Positions 11,941 to 23,396 of a stretch of DNA of 64,000 bases are shown here, piece after piece (position 1 is the first letter of the stretch; each line of letters opens with the position of its first letter). Source of the stretch: Channallabes apus (lineage: Eukaryota; Chordata; Actinopteri; Siluriformes; Clariidae); contig CM060131.1 in assembly GCA_030522415.1 (NCBI GenBank), forward strand, positions 4,668,203-4,732,202, given 5' to 3'. The translations under genes were made by a program, and so were the position numbers. The notes below the pieces were generated by a model that was not told the DNA's origin, did no database searches, and saw nothing but the letters and a program-made list of their open reading frames with translations.

Positions 11941-12529
11941 CCCAGAAGAATGTTTTTCATATTTATTTTCCAACCAAAAATTTGTATATGTTTTAATAGC
12001 ATCTCCCTAGTTTTAATGAATAGATATCCCTCTTTCATTTAAGAATTCAAACTTTTCAGTCTGGTCAGAGTGGCAGCAGGTCTAGAGCCTATCCCAGGAA
12101 CACTAAGTGCAAGGCATTAATCCTTGCTTAATGGAAAAACGTGGACATACATATACAATAGGGGCAATTTAGTATGTGTATTCCACTCAGTGACATTTTT
12201 GGGAGGTGGAAGGACACTAGAGAAGCCAGACAGAAACAAGGAGAACATTTAAAATTAACAGAAAAATATTTTGAACCATGAAAAAATGGCAACTGCTGTA
12301 GACGTGGGACAGGAGCTAATCTTGCTGCCATTTACTGTAGTTTCAGAATCCTGAGGTCAGGTTATAGTGTGTGTGGTCTTCATGGTTCAAAATATTTTTC
12401 TGTTAATTTTAAATTGATATATACTACAACTCAGAAAATATAAAGAGTACAAAAAGATTTTGAATTACTTAAATGCTTGGATTTCTGTACTAAATTTATC
12501 CTATCCCAGGATACTTTGGGTACGAGGTG

Positions 12530-12770
12530 GGATACACCCTGGAAAGGGTGCCAATCCATCACAGGCAGGTCCAAACACACACACGCACAGACACACACAA
12601 TGGGCAATTTGGGAACAGCACTTAATCTAATCTGCATGTTTTTGGACTGTGAGAGGAAAGCAGAGTACCCAGAGGAAACCCACCAAGCACGAGGAGAACT
12701 CAGACCTGAGGCCAGAATTGAGCCCTCCATCCTGGAGGTGTAAGGCGACAGTGCTAACCACATAGTAAAT
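12530..12770 (-). mobile_element. SINE-like fragment, reverse orientation
   Basis: It reads CCTGGAAAGGGTGCCAATCC and ATCTGCATGTTTTTGGACTG and ends in GGCGACAGTGCTAACCAC, which is the reverse complement of the SINE head. Short (CA)n inside. Confidence 0.7.
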
Positions 12771-12894
12771 TAATTACTTACCATAAATATTTTGCTTGGC
12801 TTTCATGGTTTATAAAACTTGATAGCAAACGCTTAAATAAACTTAGGCTAAATAGATTGAGACTCACAACATAGTGATGTACAATCGCTCACTC

Positions 12895-13215
12895 ACTCAC
12901 ACACTCATCTTCTGTACCCCTTTTTCCTGTATACAGGGTCGTGGTTGATCTGGAGTCTATTCCAGGAGATTTAGGGCATGAGGCAGGGTGCACCCTGGAT
13001 GTGGTGTCAGTCCATCGGAGGGCACACACACGTACACACACTCACACACTACAGGCGATTTGTTATGCTAATTAGCCTAATCTGCATGTCTTTGGACAAT
13101 GGGAGGAAACCAGAGTACCTGGTACCAAACTCCATGCACACAGAGATGGGAATCGAGCCTGGCCGGGAATCGAACCTGGAGGTGCAAGGCGACAGTGCTA
13201 ACCACTACACCACTT
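12895..13215 (-). mobile_element. SINE-like element, reverse orientation, nearly complete
   Basis: It starts with the (CACT)n tail, continues through TGCACCCTGGATGTGGTGTC and AATCTGCATGTCTTTGGACA, and ends with AATCGAACCTGGAGGTGC and CAGTGCTAACCACTACACCA, the reverse complement of B-box and A-box. About 74 bases separate the two boxes. Confidence 0.75.
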
Positions 13216-13387
13216 AAAAGCTACCTTAGATAAATATAATACATTTGTTCAATCATTTGACCAGCATGAAGTGAACTACATTTGCAGTCTAGTCATTGAA
13301 TTATGGTTTGTAATTTAGCATTACCATTGGTTTATTTAAGGTAAATAATTTAAGCTTGATTGAAACAGAAAGGATTTATCTATCTAT

Positions 13388-13681
13388 TAGGGATGTAACA
13401 GTATTGTAAATACCGTCGTACCACAATAACACTTTATTTCGATAATACCGTGGTCGCATGACGATAAAATGATAGGTCTTCTGAGAAAAGTTTGCTCAGG
13501 CGAATGGAGCGAACGGGAGGTAGCGGGAACTACAATTCCCATTAGCGAATGGCGTGGCCATCATCCTTTGCAGTCTGTTGTCGCTACCACATTTCCTGTG
13601 AATGATTCAATAAATACCGTACCGTGCCATTCATACCGAGGTATTACCGTACCGTGAAGTTTTGATACCGTTACATCCCTA
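13388..13681. mobile_element. hAT-type MITE with perfect 8-bp target-site duplication
   Basis: Termini are TAGGGATGTAAC and GTTACATCCCTA, perfect inverted 12-mers. The flanks at 13380-13387 and 13682-13689 are both CTATCTAT. The body is 294 bp and non-coding, with repeated TACCGTACCGTG motifs near the right end. An expanded relative is at 29275-30110. Confidence 0.88.
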
Positions 13682-13696
13682 CTATCTATCTACCTA

Positions 13697-14758
13697 CAGT
13701 GGCTTGCAAAAGTATTAGGCCCCCTTGAACTTTTCCACATTTTGTCACATTACAGCCACAAACATGAATCAATTTTATTGGAATTCCACGTGAAAGACCA
13801 ATACAAAGTGGTGTACACGTGAGAAGTGGAATGAAAATCATACATGATTCCAAACATTTTTTATAAATAAATAACTGCAAAGTGGGGTGCGCGTAATTAT
13901 TCAGCCCCCTTTGGTCTGAGTGCACAGTTGCTCATAGACATTGCCTGTCATGAGTGCTAATGACTAAATAGAGTGCACCTGTGTGTAATCTAATGTCAGT
14001 ACAAATACAGCTGCTCTGTGACGGCCTCAGAGGTTGTCTAAGAGAATGTTGGGAGCAACAACACCATGAAGTCCAAAGAACACACCAGACAGGCCAGGGA
14101 TAAAGTTATTGAGAAATTTAAAGCAGGCTTAGGCCACAAAAAGATTTCCAAAGCCTTGAACATCCCACGGAGCCACTGTTCAAGCGATCATTCAGAAATG
14201 GAAGGAGTATGGCACAACTGTAAACCTGCCAAGACGAGGCCGTCCACCTAAACTCACAGGCCGAACAAGGAGAGCGCTGATCAGAAATGCAGCCAAGAGG
14301 CCCATGGTGACTCTGGACGAGCTGCAGAGATCTACAGGTCAGGTGGGGGAATCTGTCCATAGGACAACTATTAGTCGTGCACTGCACAAAGTTGGCCTTT
14401 ATGGAAGAGTGGCAAGAAGAAAGCCATTGTCTGCAGAAAAAGTCCCGTTTGCAGTTTGCCACAAGCCATGTGGGGGACACAACATGTGGAAGAAGGTGCT
14501 CTGGTCAGATGAGACCAAAATGGAACTTTTTGGCCAAAATGCAAAATGCTATGTGTGGTGGAAAACTAACACTGCACATCACTCTGAACACACCATCCCC
14601 ACTGTCAAATATGGTGGTGGCAGCATCATGCTCTGGCGGTGCTTCTCTTCAGCAGGGACAGGGAAGCTGGTCAGAGCTGATGGGAAGATGGATGGAGCCA
14701 AATACAGGGCATTCTTGGAAGAAAACCTCTTGGAGTCTGCAAAAGACTTGAGACTGGG
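13697..14758 (+). mobile_element. Tc1-like transposon, 3' end lost
   Basis: The left terminus CAGTGGCTTGCAAAAGTATT after a TA matches the classic fish Tc1 end. The transposase relic starts at 14066, and the copy stops after about 230 codons where an unrelated repeat begins. Its left flank is 7 bp from the hAT MITE target duplication. Confidence 0.85.
14066..14758 (+). pseudogene. Tc1-like transposase, frameshifted and truncated
   Basis: The N-terminus MKSKEHTRQARDKVIEKFKAG and ISKALNIPRS is the first paired-like helix-turn-helix. A frameshift near 14170 then moves the frame to the GRPPKL/RTRRALIRN region and the second HTH. The catalytic domain starts with KVLWSDETKMELFG near 14490 (first catalytic Asp), then KYGGGSIMLWRCFSSAGTGKL. 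The chain ends at RLGWIF near 14765, so the second Asp and the Glu of the DDE triad are missing. It cannot catalyse transposition. Confidence 0.88.
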
Positions 14759-14770
14759 GTGGATCTTTAT

Positions 14771-15040
14771 ATACACACGTAAAGTTGAATTGCGATGTTT
14801 ACATGCACTTTAGCCAACTCAGTTTTTCACACTTCCTGACATTTAATCCTAGTAAACATTCCCTGTTTTAGGTCAGTTATGATCACTACATTATTTTAAG
14901 AATATGAGATGTCAGGAGATAGTCAATAGTAGAGAGAAATCATTTCTTTCATCACATTCCCAGTGGGTCAAACATGGGTACATACACTTAGTATTTTGTA
15001 ATATTGCCTTAACATTCACAACAAATTCTGGTCGCTGGAA
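14771..15040. mobile_element. End fragment of an IR/DR-type Tc1 element
   Basis: Two spaced direct repeats resemble the outer and inner repeats of IR/DR Tc1 elements such as those of salmonids. The outer is at 14781-14810 (ATGTTTACATGCACTT) and the inner at 14961-14990 (CCCAGTGGGTCAAACATG, then ACATACACTTA). No transposase or opposite end was seen. The family likeness is from memory and needs alignment. Confidence 0.55.
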
Positions 15041-16062
15041 TAAACTGTCTGTGAGTTTATTCTAACTACAGTACATTTGAGGTCACATGTGTGACCACTG
15101 AATACACGCTTTTCTTGCAGTTCACGTTCCAACATGTTATTTAACAAAATACAGCACATTCAAAAAGCCAATGTGTAAAACAGCTGCTATAATAGCAGCT
15201 TAAAGATGTTAGAAAAAAATTTTGTGAACAAATGGCATTGAGAAAAAAACATTTATAAAATGAAATGATATACAGTGGAACTTTTTATTACGAGCATAAT
15301 TCGTTCCGGAAGCAGCCTCGTATTCCAAAACACTCGTAAACCAAATATAATTTCTCCATAAATAAATACATAAAAATAATTAATACAAAATATAAAGTAA
15401 AAAATAAAAACAAATTAACCTGCACTTAACCTTTCAAAAAAGTAAAAAATTAATCCAGACAGATAATTCCATTTGTGCATGCAGGCGCTGTGTGTGTGTG
15501 AAGCTAGATTAAGTGGAGACTCTTGCTTTCAGCCCCTCCTGTCTCCCCCTTCTCATCTTACACAGTCAAACTTTCTCCTCTCGTCTGAATTAAACACACA
15601 CACATTAACGGAAAGACTGTTGTTCTCTCCTAAATCATTAAAGATTCTCCGCTTTATTTTAATGTTGCTCGCGACAGTGTAACAGCCCATTAATTCATGC
15701 ACGTGTAATGATGAGATGGACAAACTGGTTGATGCCCGTTCCTTTATTTACTACATTGTCAGGTTATAGTACAAACATTCGGGTGGATCCTGCACTTAAA
15801 TCCAACTAAAAAAACTACTGAAGAACAAAACTCAGGCTCTTTCCTAGCTTACATATCGCATTCGCGTTCACACACACCTCGCATTCGCGCATTACCCACA
15901 GTGCATCTCCCGCACTGGACTACAGCGGTCATAAATCAACGTCTCTCTCCCGCAACACTGTTTTATCTGAAAATTAGCAAGGAACATCGCTAATGACACT
16001 CTAACGCTAATGCTATAATATACGCTATAATATATAATATAATTATAAATAAGTAAATTTTA

Positions 16063-16902
16063 TTACAAAATTAATAAATTTCCTTCCTGCGGAGGAGGAA
16101 ACGTGTCGCTCTCACTGTTCAGCGGCGGCTTGTAATCCTCCACTTCAAGCAGAGGCGGGGGAGGTGAAGGAAACGTGTCATTCTCTGCGTCGAGCACCGG
16201 AGGTGGCGGAGGAGGAAACGTGTCGCTCTCACGGCTCAGCGGCAGCTCGTAATCCTCCACTTCGAGCAGAGGTGGGGGAGGTGGAGGAAATGTGTCATCG
16301 TCGCCGTTCAGCGGCGCACAGTCCTCCATGACGAGTTCAGGCCGTGGCGGGGGGAGGAGCGCGACGTCCAGATCTGAGTGAGAGAGATCTTCCGGGGCTA
16401 CAGCTTGGCTCTCCCGAACCTGGACGAGCAACTGCTGGAGCTGAAGCACCTGCTCCTGCAGGTCTTGAATGCGCTCCTTGTTCTGTCTCGCCCACTGCCT
16501 GTAGACACCTCCCGTCTCTCCCCCGGCCGCTACACCTCTCCAAGGCGTGCGCCGGATGGCGAGCCTGCAGCCTTCCCAGCTTTGCCACGCTATCCTCTCA
16601 CTCACTGTCATGCTGTCCTCCTGCATGTCCACCTCCTCGGCGTACCTGCAGTTTTCCCAGCCTTGCCAGACCTCTGTCTCTCTGTGCTCCTCGCTGTCCT
16701 CCAGCAAACCCTCCTGCTCTTCAAGCAAGCTGTGCTCCCAGCCGCGATACATGTCCTCCTCGCTCTCTTCCAGCCAGTCCGCCAGCTCGGGCGAGATCGT
16801 GCTAGCGCCCCCCCAAAAATAGTTTAGGGGGAAATCCTCCGCCATGCCACTTGGACGGTTTTTCATTCTGTCACGATTGTGTCGGGTGTGTGTGCGTGGC
16901 AT
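16063..16902 (-). CDS. Gag-like 279-codon ORF downstream of an LTR (uncharacterised)
   Basis: An unbroken minus-strand frame with the likely true start at the second or third Met (MAEDFPLNYFW, near 16845), just after the LTR end. About 20-100: very acidic, with repeated Trp units (RGWEHSL, QGWENCR, QSWEGCR). About 135-165: leucine and glutamine heptads (IQDLQEQVLQLQQLLVQV), predicted coiled coil. From about 195 to the end: imperfect proline-rich repeats built on DTFPPPPPPLLEVEDYELPL. No zinc knuckle, protease or RT follows. The C-terminal codons appear to come from flanking DNA. Position after an LTR suggests gag, but the sequence matches no family I recognise. It could instead be a captured cellular fragment. 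Confidence 0.5.
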   Translation of the reverse strand: MPRTHTRHNRDRMKNRPSGMAEDFPLNYFWGGASTISPELADWLEESEEDMYRGWEHSLLEEQEGLLEDSEEHRETEVWQGWENCRYAEEVDMQEDSMTVSERIAWQSWEGCRLAIRRTPWRGVAAGGETGGVYRQWARQNKERIQDLQEQVLQLQQLLVQVRESQAVAPEDLSHSDLDVALLPPPRPELVMEDCAPLNGDDDTFPPPPPPLLEVEDYELPLSRESDTFPPPPPPVLDAENDTFPSPPPPLLEVEDYKPPLNSESDTFPPPQEGNLLIL

Positions 16903-17204
16903 GAACGCAGAGGATGAGAGCTGGCGGTTCCAATAACAGTCTTTATTTTCACAAAAGAGAACATAAACTAAACCTCAACACAAACCTACTCACATGAACT
17001 AATGAAAGACGCCTGACTGGAGTTCAGCCAGGCTATTTATAACAAACATAATTAAACAAGATTATCTTCCCTCGGTTCAGGTGAGCTTCTACGTCACCTG
17101 ACCGAGGTGCACACTGGGAACTGAAGTTAACTAACAAAACAAACTACAAAACGAAACTCAAACAAACGGGCGTGTTGGCGCCCTCTAGGGGGTAACCCTT
17201 ACAG
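16869..17204 (-). mobile_element. Putative LTR of a retrotransposon
   Basis: On the minus strand it begins TGTAAGGGTTACC and ends CGTGACA, giving TG...CA ends over 336 bp. It contains a TATA-like TTATAAATAG (17030 region) and, about 90 bases later, AATAAAG (16941 region). This layout fits U3-R-U5. The gag-like frame starts just downstream. A second LTR and a clear primer-binding site were not found. Confidence 0.6.
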
Positions 17205-17287
17205 AAAGTTTGCTTTGGTTTTACGAGTGTTTTGGAATACGAGCCCGCTTCCGGAACGAATTATGCTCGTAATCCAAGGTTCCACTG

Positions 17288-19335
17288 TATTTAATTATGA
17301 TTATAATATTTTTAAAAATTATAACATATAATATTTATATGAAGTTTTATCAAATTCTATTTATAATAAAAGTGCATTATATAAGTTACATAAAAATTTT
17401 ATTTATATTTTTACATTAATGATCACAAAAATACAGTCACCGGCAAGGATGCCAAAGGTGTTCCCCACAACACGTCTCCCCCTAGATATCCTGTAGTCAC
17501 TCTTTGGCTGTAGGTCAACGTCTACTGTAGGACTTCATCAAGGTGAAAGCGTTATCACAGGGTCTAAAAGAAGGCATGTGCTTTTTATCATTGGTCATGG
17601 TTTCTGATGGAGGAAAGTTAACGGTATAATCCTCTATCTAATGTATGCACTCAGCTAACTATTATTAAATAGCTGGGGATCTGGCATATGTCCCACTCCT
17701 CTAATGTCTATACAGTAGGTCAGCGTCTAACCGTTAACTAAACGGTATTGAGGTTGTTATCATATCTTTAGCACCTCAGTAATAATTTGTAATAATCGGC
17801 AGCATCTTTGTTATTTTGCTCCATGTTGGTAACAGTTTTGTTATCAATTCGGGACTCTGTATAATGTTGTAAAATTTCTTAATGGCTCGCTATTGAAACA
17901 TAATCATGTTTTTCTATATTCAAAATTTGCAATAAAGTTGTTTTTCTGTCAACACACTTCCGAGACTGTTTCAGATAGATTTTGCTTTAAATGACATTAA
18001 GTTAAGATATGCTTGCCAATTTTTTAAACTGTATATTTTACTATTTTTATAGCTGTAGCACTCTCTCAGAAAACATTGAATCAGTGACTCTAGGTTTTTT
18101 TTCCTTTAAGCTTCATTGGCATATATTTGATATTAATGAGGAATAATGAGTATATTTTCTACTCCATTGTCCCACAATGTAAATGAAAACACTGTCAATG
18201 AAAAAGAAAAAAAGAGGATTAAATTCTTAACAGAAACTTTTTAAACTGCTTGTGCATCAAGTATACACAATCTACTGATCCATGAACAGTGTTTACCGGC
18301 TATTAATCTGATATCATTTTGATTTTCCATTTTTTCACCCCACTTGATTTTCTGTATTAGACTTTAATGAAATGTTTGCTTTTCATTATAAACTGTGAAT
18401 ATATTAGCAGGGTGTTTTATGCTAATGAGAGCTAATGAGGGAGAGAGTGAGAAACCAAAACTGAAATGTCCTAAACTCACTAAATTAAGAAATCATATGC
18501 CCAAGGTCATAAATCCTACACAGGGACTGGGGAGCATTTATACATTATTTTTTGCATTGCTTTTATTCCATTGAGTCTTTTTATATATTTGTCCCAGCTT
18601 GTTTCTCCATGAATGCTACTTATTTTGTTTTTTTGTACTGTGTCTTAGTCATATGGTTCTGCTCAATTAAAGACACATCAGACAGGAAGGCCAAACCGTA
18701 TTCTTCAGTGGCCCGTAGGTCACTGGAATTTAATGCATGTCAAGTTTACTGTTTAAATTGTGTTAGGAAAAATAATATGAACAATAAAGTTGAGCACATA
18801 GTATTCATTAATTGGATGTGCTAGCTAGTTAAGCTTTCAGCAACCACATGGTACTGTAGCTCTGTTGTCAAATGTCAAAATAAATCAACAGCATGCCACT
18901 TGTTTAAGCGCTATTTATTTGCACAACGCAATTTTAGACAAACAGTTAAGAGATGAGCAGGCTATCATTTTTCTTTCTCAAAAAAGGTAGCCGAAAAATT
19001 TTATGGTTGGTTGATCAGATTGAAAAAGGGTTGATTTGAATTCGACAGATTGGCTTGTGCGAGGGAGTAATCTGATTGGTTATATGTTGAGATGAAAGAA
19101 TGTGATTGGTTATTGTGCTGTATCCGGGAGCACAGAAGGGAATTTTTCCCCCTCATTGCGTATCTAGTGAACTATGAAGACACACAAAGTGGCTCTTCCT
19201 GCTCCCTTTCCCTCCCTCCTACTCATCTTTGCCTTCTTCTATCATTCCCTGGGAGTGTCCTTCTCTCGCTCTCCTTCCATCACCTCTTGTCCGGACACAA
19301 GCGATGTGACAGTGTCCCAGTAGAGGTCATTTTTA
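17288..19335. other. AT-rich sequence, nothing recognised
   Basis: No exon or repeat family identified. The upstream coding exons of SPHKAP could lie here or further left, but I could not find them. Confidence 0.45.
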
Positions 19336-19340
19336 GACCT

Positions 19341-19343
<3 letters not shown>

Positions 19344-19399
<56 letters not shown>
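19344..19399. repeat. (CA)n microsatellite
   Basis: Uninterrupted CA for about 56 bases. A CT-rich tract follows, including (CT)n at 19652-19680. Confidence 0.95.
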
Positions 19400-19401
<2 letters not shown>

Positions 19402-19650
19402 AGACGTCAGCCACTTCCACTCAAATGGAAAATGGGGGTTTAATGAGGGTGTCCTTGTCAAGGACATGAAGCCATCTCTCAGCATCCATCTCTAACTATT
19501 TTACTCTATTTCTGATAGTTCTATTTTTTTTCTCTCTCTTTGACATCTTTCCTTTACTTTCTTGTATTGCCTTTTTAAAATCATTCTTCCTTTCTGTCTT
19601 TTTTTCTTTTGGTTATCACATTCTTACATTCGCTCTCCTTCCATCTGCCT

Positions 19651-19681
<31 letters not shown>

Positions 19682-20021
19682 CTCTCTCTGTTTTGGTCTT
19701 CTGTTCTATCAGCATCTCAGTTTTCTTGACCCTCATCTGCAGGTTCACACTTATTTTTTTCTATATCTTTATTTATCCCTAGCATGTCTTCATATATAGT
19801 ATGACTGTTTCTATATAAATATTTTTTGCTTAGCCGTCAGTTTATTGCCAATGATTGTTTTCATGTCTTTCTCCTTTCTGCATGCTTTCTTTATTTATTC
19901 TGTCTTTCTCTTGCACTCTTACACCTACTCAGTGTCTCTCTTTCTCTCTTTGTTTGTCTGTTTTTGCTACTTAAATCAATTATTATTGTGCACTGAATGT
20001 GTGTGTCTTCCTTGTGTGCAG

Positions 20022-20081
20022 ATCTGTTTCGTGACTTTGGACACAAATGTGGTTGACCTCCACAATAACATCTGCCTCAAG
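20022..20081 (+). CDS. sphkap: SPHKAP coding exon A
   Basis: The acceptor TTGTGTGCAG precedes the exon and the donor AAG|GTGGGT follows. Twenty codons read ICFVTLDTNVVDLHNNICLK, matching the CFVNLD block of vertebrate SPHKAP. Phase 0 at both ends. Earlier coding exon(s) must exist because this one has no start codon. Confidence 0.8.
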
Positions 20082-20619
20082 GTGGGTAGGTCTTTTAAAA
20101 ATATCATTCAAATCATTAACTACAAGTGCAACACACTCTAAGCTTCTGATCATAGTGTAAATGCAAAATACCACACAGGAGGGAGGCACTGCTGTTACTA
20201 TTACAAAACTACTACATCTATTTAATTTTTTCAAAGACACACATTCATTCATTATGTTCAATGTTAATTCCAATTTGAAATTCAGGCAAAGGTTATACTG
20301 TACTCTGGCATATGTTTCATTTCTATGTAATTGTCAGTGTGACTGTTGCTACTGCTTCTTTAAAATGAGTAAACCGTATACTACTCATTGGCTCGAATTC
20401 ACCATGCTGCATGCTGTCCACTAGCAAACTGAATGCAGTCTGGGCATGCTGTCATGCTGTGCAGAGTACATGTGGGATAGGGAGAGGGAGATGATCCTTT
20501 GTATGCCTACTGTAGCATCCTGGATGGTCGGGGAGGGTGAAGTTGAACGAATACAGCCGAACAGACTTTAACATACTCAAGGTTCTTATAATTGGTGTAT
20601 GGATGCTGGGCACCTAACA

Positions 20620-20910
20620 TCCAGTTCCTCAATTGCTCCAGTGCTACAGTACCTTTGTTCTGAGGAAATCCCAAATTCCAAGATCATACTGTTGTTCCAC
20701 TTGGGGAACAACATACTGTTATCAGCTTTCTGAAAAACAATGCAGCTGGGTGCATTGCACCAACCCCGTTGTCAGATGCATCAGAGGCCAAAGCAAAATA
20801 CCTCTTCAACCTCTCGAAGGCTTGGACAGCTACAGTATGAGGTTCCACTGATGCATCTGACAATGGGCTTGGTGCAGTAATTTACCCTATTTTTCAGACA
20901 AAAAAGAGTT
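20620..20910. pseudogene. Ty3/gypsy RNase H relics in inverted arrangement
   Basis: The minus strand near 20755-20800 reads ALASDASDNGVGAM followed by HPAALFFRK, and the plus strand near 20850 reads TDASDNGLGAV. Both are the start of the gypsy RNase H domain (DASD.GVGAVL). The two pieces face each other about 60 bases apart. Both are short and degenerate. Confidence 0.55.
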
Positions 20911-21114
20911 GTGGAGTAATCATGCTAAATCCCTGAATAAAGTGGTGGTGAAAATGGCAGACCGCAGGGGTTAGGGTTGGGAAGCAGGAGGAAGCACTCC
21001 TTAATGGTGGTTGGAGCAAGCCAGTCTTTAAATGCCAGCTCATTAACCTGGCCCATTAGCTCTCTTGATCTCTCTTCATCCAATGATGTAACCAATAAAC
21101 ACCGCTTCCAAGTA

Positions 21115-21190
21115 AGGCTGCAACAACTAATCGATAAAATCGATAATTATCGATAATGAAATTTGTTGTCAACGAATGCCGTTATCGAAT
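21115..21190. mobile_element. hAT-like terminal fragment
   Basis: GGCTGCAACAACTAATCG followed by ATCGATAAT motifs resembles the right end of the element at 10638-11536. The other end is not clear. Confidence 0.45.
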
Positions 21191-21369
21191 AGTTGGGCTG
21201 CTCAAGTTACTGAGGAGCGCGACCACAAGATGCACAAATACACAAAGACACACACAGATACACAGTCGCTCGCGCAATTGAGGTTACAGAAGCGTTTGCA
21301 GGAAAAAGACCTCGCCCCAAGTCCTCGAAGGTATGGGGGCAGTTTACATTAAACGCCTCTTATCAGGTG

Positions 21370-21779
21370 TTAAAATCGAGCGTTTTCCTGCCGTTCATTG
21401 TGTCCGGTGAGCACGGATGAAGCGCCGAGGGTTTTCTACACATCGGAGTCAATAAGAGAGTTCACACGGGCTTTGGTGACGTGCATTTGTCAGGCTGCGT
21501 GTTTATACGGCGTCAAAAAAAAACGTTGCATGCAGCTTTTTCTTGGTGTTCAATCCCAACGAACGCAAGGAAAACGATTCTAGTGCATTTTCTTTGCGTT
21601 GATATTACGCTTCGGAGGACCGGATATATCCCATGATCCTACACGCTATACAGAAATGCGGAAAAAAGTCAAAATAAAGAGAGTGAACCCAGTAGCGGCG
21701 ATTTGTTTCTCTCCCTGCGTCGCCGTGTTACGAGAATTTTTAAATCAATAAGATTAATGTCTAGTATAGCAAAATGGTC
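21370..21779. mobile_element. Harbinger-like MITE, left half only
   Basis: Closely resembles 51020-51560 (CGTTTTCCTGCCGTTC, GATGAAGCGCCGAGGGTTTT, ATATATCCCATGATCCTACA). It stops at GCAAAATGGTCT, exactly where a Tc1 element is inserted. The right half is not found beyond the Tc1 pair. Confidence 0.65.
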
Positions 21780-21781
21780 TA

Positions 21782-23396
21782 CAGTGGTGTGAAAAACTAT
21801 TTGCCCCCTCCTGATTTCTTATTCTTTTGCATGTTTGTCACACAAAATGTTTCTGATCATCAAACACATTTAACTATTAGTCAAAGATAACACAAGTAAA
21901 CACAAAATGCAGTTTTTAAATGAGGGGTTTTATTATTTAGGGAGAAAAAAAATCCAAACCTACATGGCCCTGTGTGAAAAAGTAATTGCCCCCTGAACCT
22001 AATAACTGGTTGGGCCACCCTTAGCAGCAATAACTGCAATCAAGCGTTTGCAATAACTTGCAACGAGTCCTTTACAGCGCTCTGGAGGAATTTTGGCCCA
22101 CTCATCTTTGCAGAATTGTTGTAATTCAGCTTTATTTGAGGGTTTTCTAGCATGAACCGCCTTTTTAAGGTCATGCCACAACATCTCAATAGGATTCAGG
22201 TCAGGACTTTGACTAGGCCACTCCAAAGTCTTCATTTTGGTTTTCTTCAGCCATTCAGAGGTGGATTTGTTGGTGTGTTTTGGGTCATTGTTCTGCTGCA
22301 GCACCCAAGATCGCTTCAGCTTGAGTTGACGAACAGATGGCCGGACATTCTCCTTCAGGATTTTTTGGTAGACAGTAGAATTCATGGTTCCATCTATCAC
22401 AGCAAGCCTTCCAGGTCCTGAAGCAGCAAAATAACCCCAGACCATCACACTACCACCACCATATTTTACTGTTGGCATGATGTTCTTTTTCTGAAATGCT
22501 GTGTTACTTTTACGCCAGATGTAACAGGACACGCACCTTCCAAAAAGTTCAACTTTCGTCTCGTCGGTCCACAAGGTATTTTCCCAAAAGTCTTGGCAAT
22601 CATTGAGATGTTTTTTAGCAAAATTGAGACAAGCCTTAATGTTCTTTTTGCTTAAAACTGGTTTGCGCCTTGGAAATCTACCATGCAGGCCGTTTTTGCC
22701 CAGTCTCTTTCTTATGGTGGAGTCGTGAACACTGACCTTAATTGAGGCAAGTGAGGCCTGCAGTTCTTTAGATGTTGTCCTGGGGTCTTTTGTGGCCTCT
22801 CGGATGAGTCGTCTCTGCGCTCTTGGGGTAATTTTGGTCGGCCGGCCACTCCTGGGAAGGTTCACCACTGTTCCATGTTTTTGCCATTTGTGGATAATGG
22901 CTCTCACTGTGGTTCACTGGAGTCCCAAAGCTTTAGAAATGGCTTTATAACCTTTACCAGACTGATAGATCTCAATTACTTTTGTTCTCATTTGTTCCTG
23001 AATTTCTTTGGATCTTGGCATGATGTCTAGCTTTTGAGGTGCTTTTGGTCTACTTCTCTGTGTCAGGTAGCTCCTATTTAAGTGATTTCTTGATTGAAAC
23101 AGGTGTGGCAGTAATCAGGCCTGGGGGTGACTACAGAAATTGAACTCAGGTGTGATAAACCACAGTTAAGTAATTTTTTAACAAGGGGGGCAATCACTTT
23201 TTCACACAGGGCCATGTAGATTTGGAGTTTTTTTCTCCCTTAATAACGTAAACCTTCATTTAAAAACTGCATTTTGTGTTCAATTATGTTATCTTTGACT
23301 AATAGTTAACGGTTTTTGATGAGCAGAAACATTTAAGTGTGACAAACATGCAAAAGAATAAGAAATCAGGAAGGGGGCAAATAGTTTTTCACACCA

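Larger units (their letters stand above)
15273..17287. mobile_element. Pogo/Tigger-like TA-flanked element (copy 1) carrying an LTR insertion
   Basis: The terminus CAGTGGAACTTTTTATTACG, and the right complement CAGTGGAACCTTGGATTACG, are inverted repeats flanked by TA. The homology goes further: CATAATTCGTTCCGGAAGC on both sides. Relatives are at 28622, 39118 and 50843. No pogo transposase is present. The interior holds an LTR (16869-17204) and a gag-like ORF on the minus strand. The assignment to pogo/Tigger rests only on TA target and terminal motif. Confidence 0.7.

Noticed and set aside
16344..16827. Three overlapping plus-strand open frames of 91-153 codons
   Set aside because: They are shadows of the minus-strand gag-like ORF, caused by its high GC content and repeats.
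17430..17780. Conserved-looking block near CACCGGCAAGGATGCC
   Set aside because: No open frame, repeat copy or structural signal could be tied to it.
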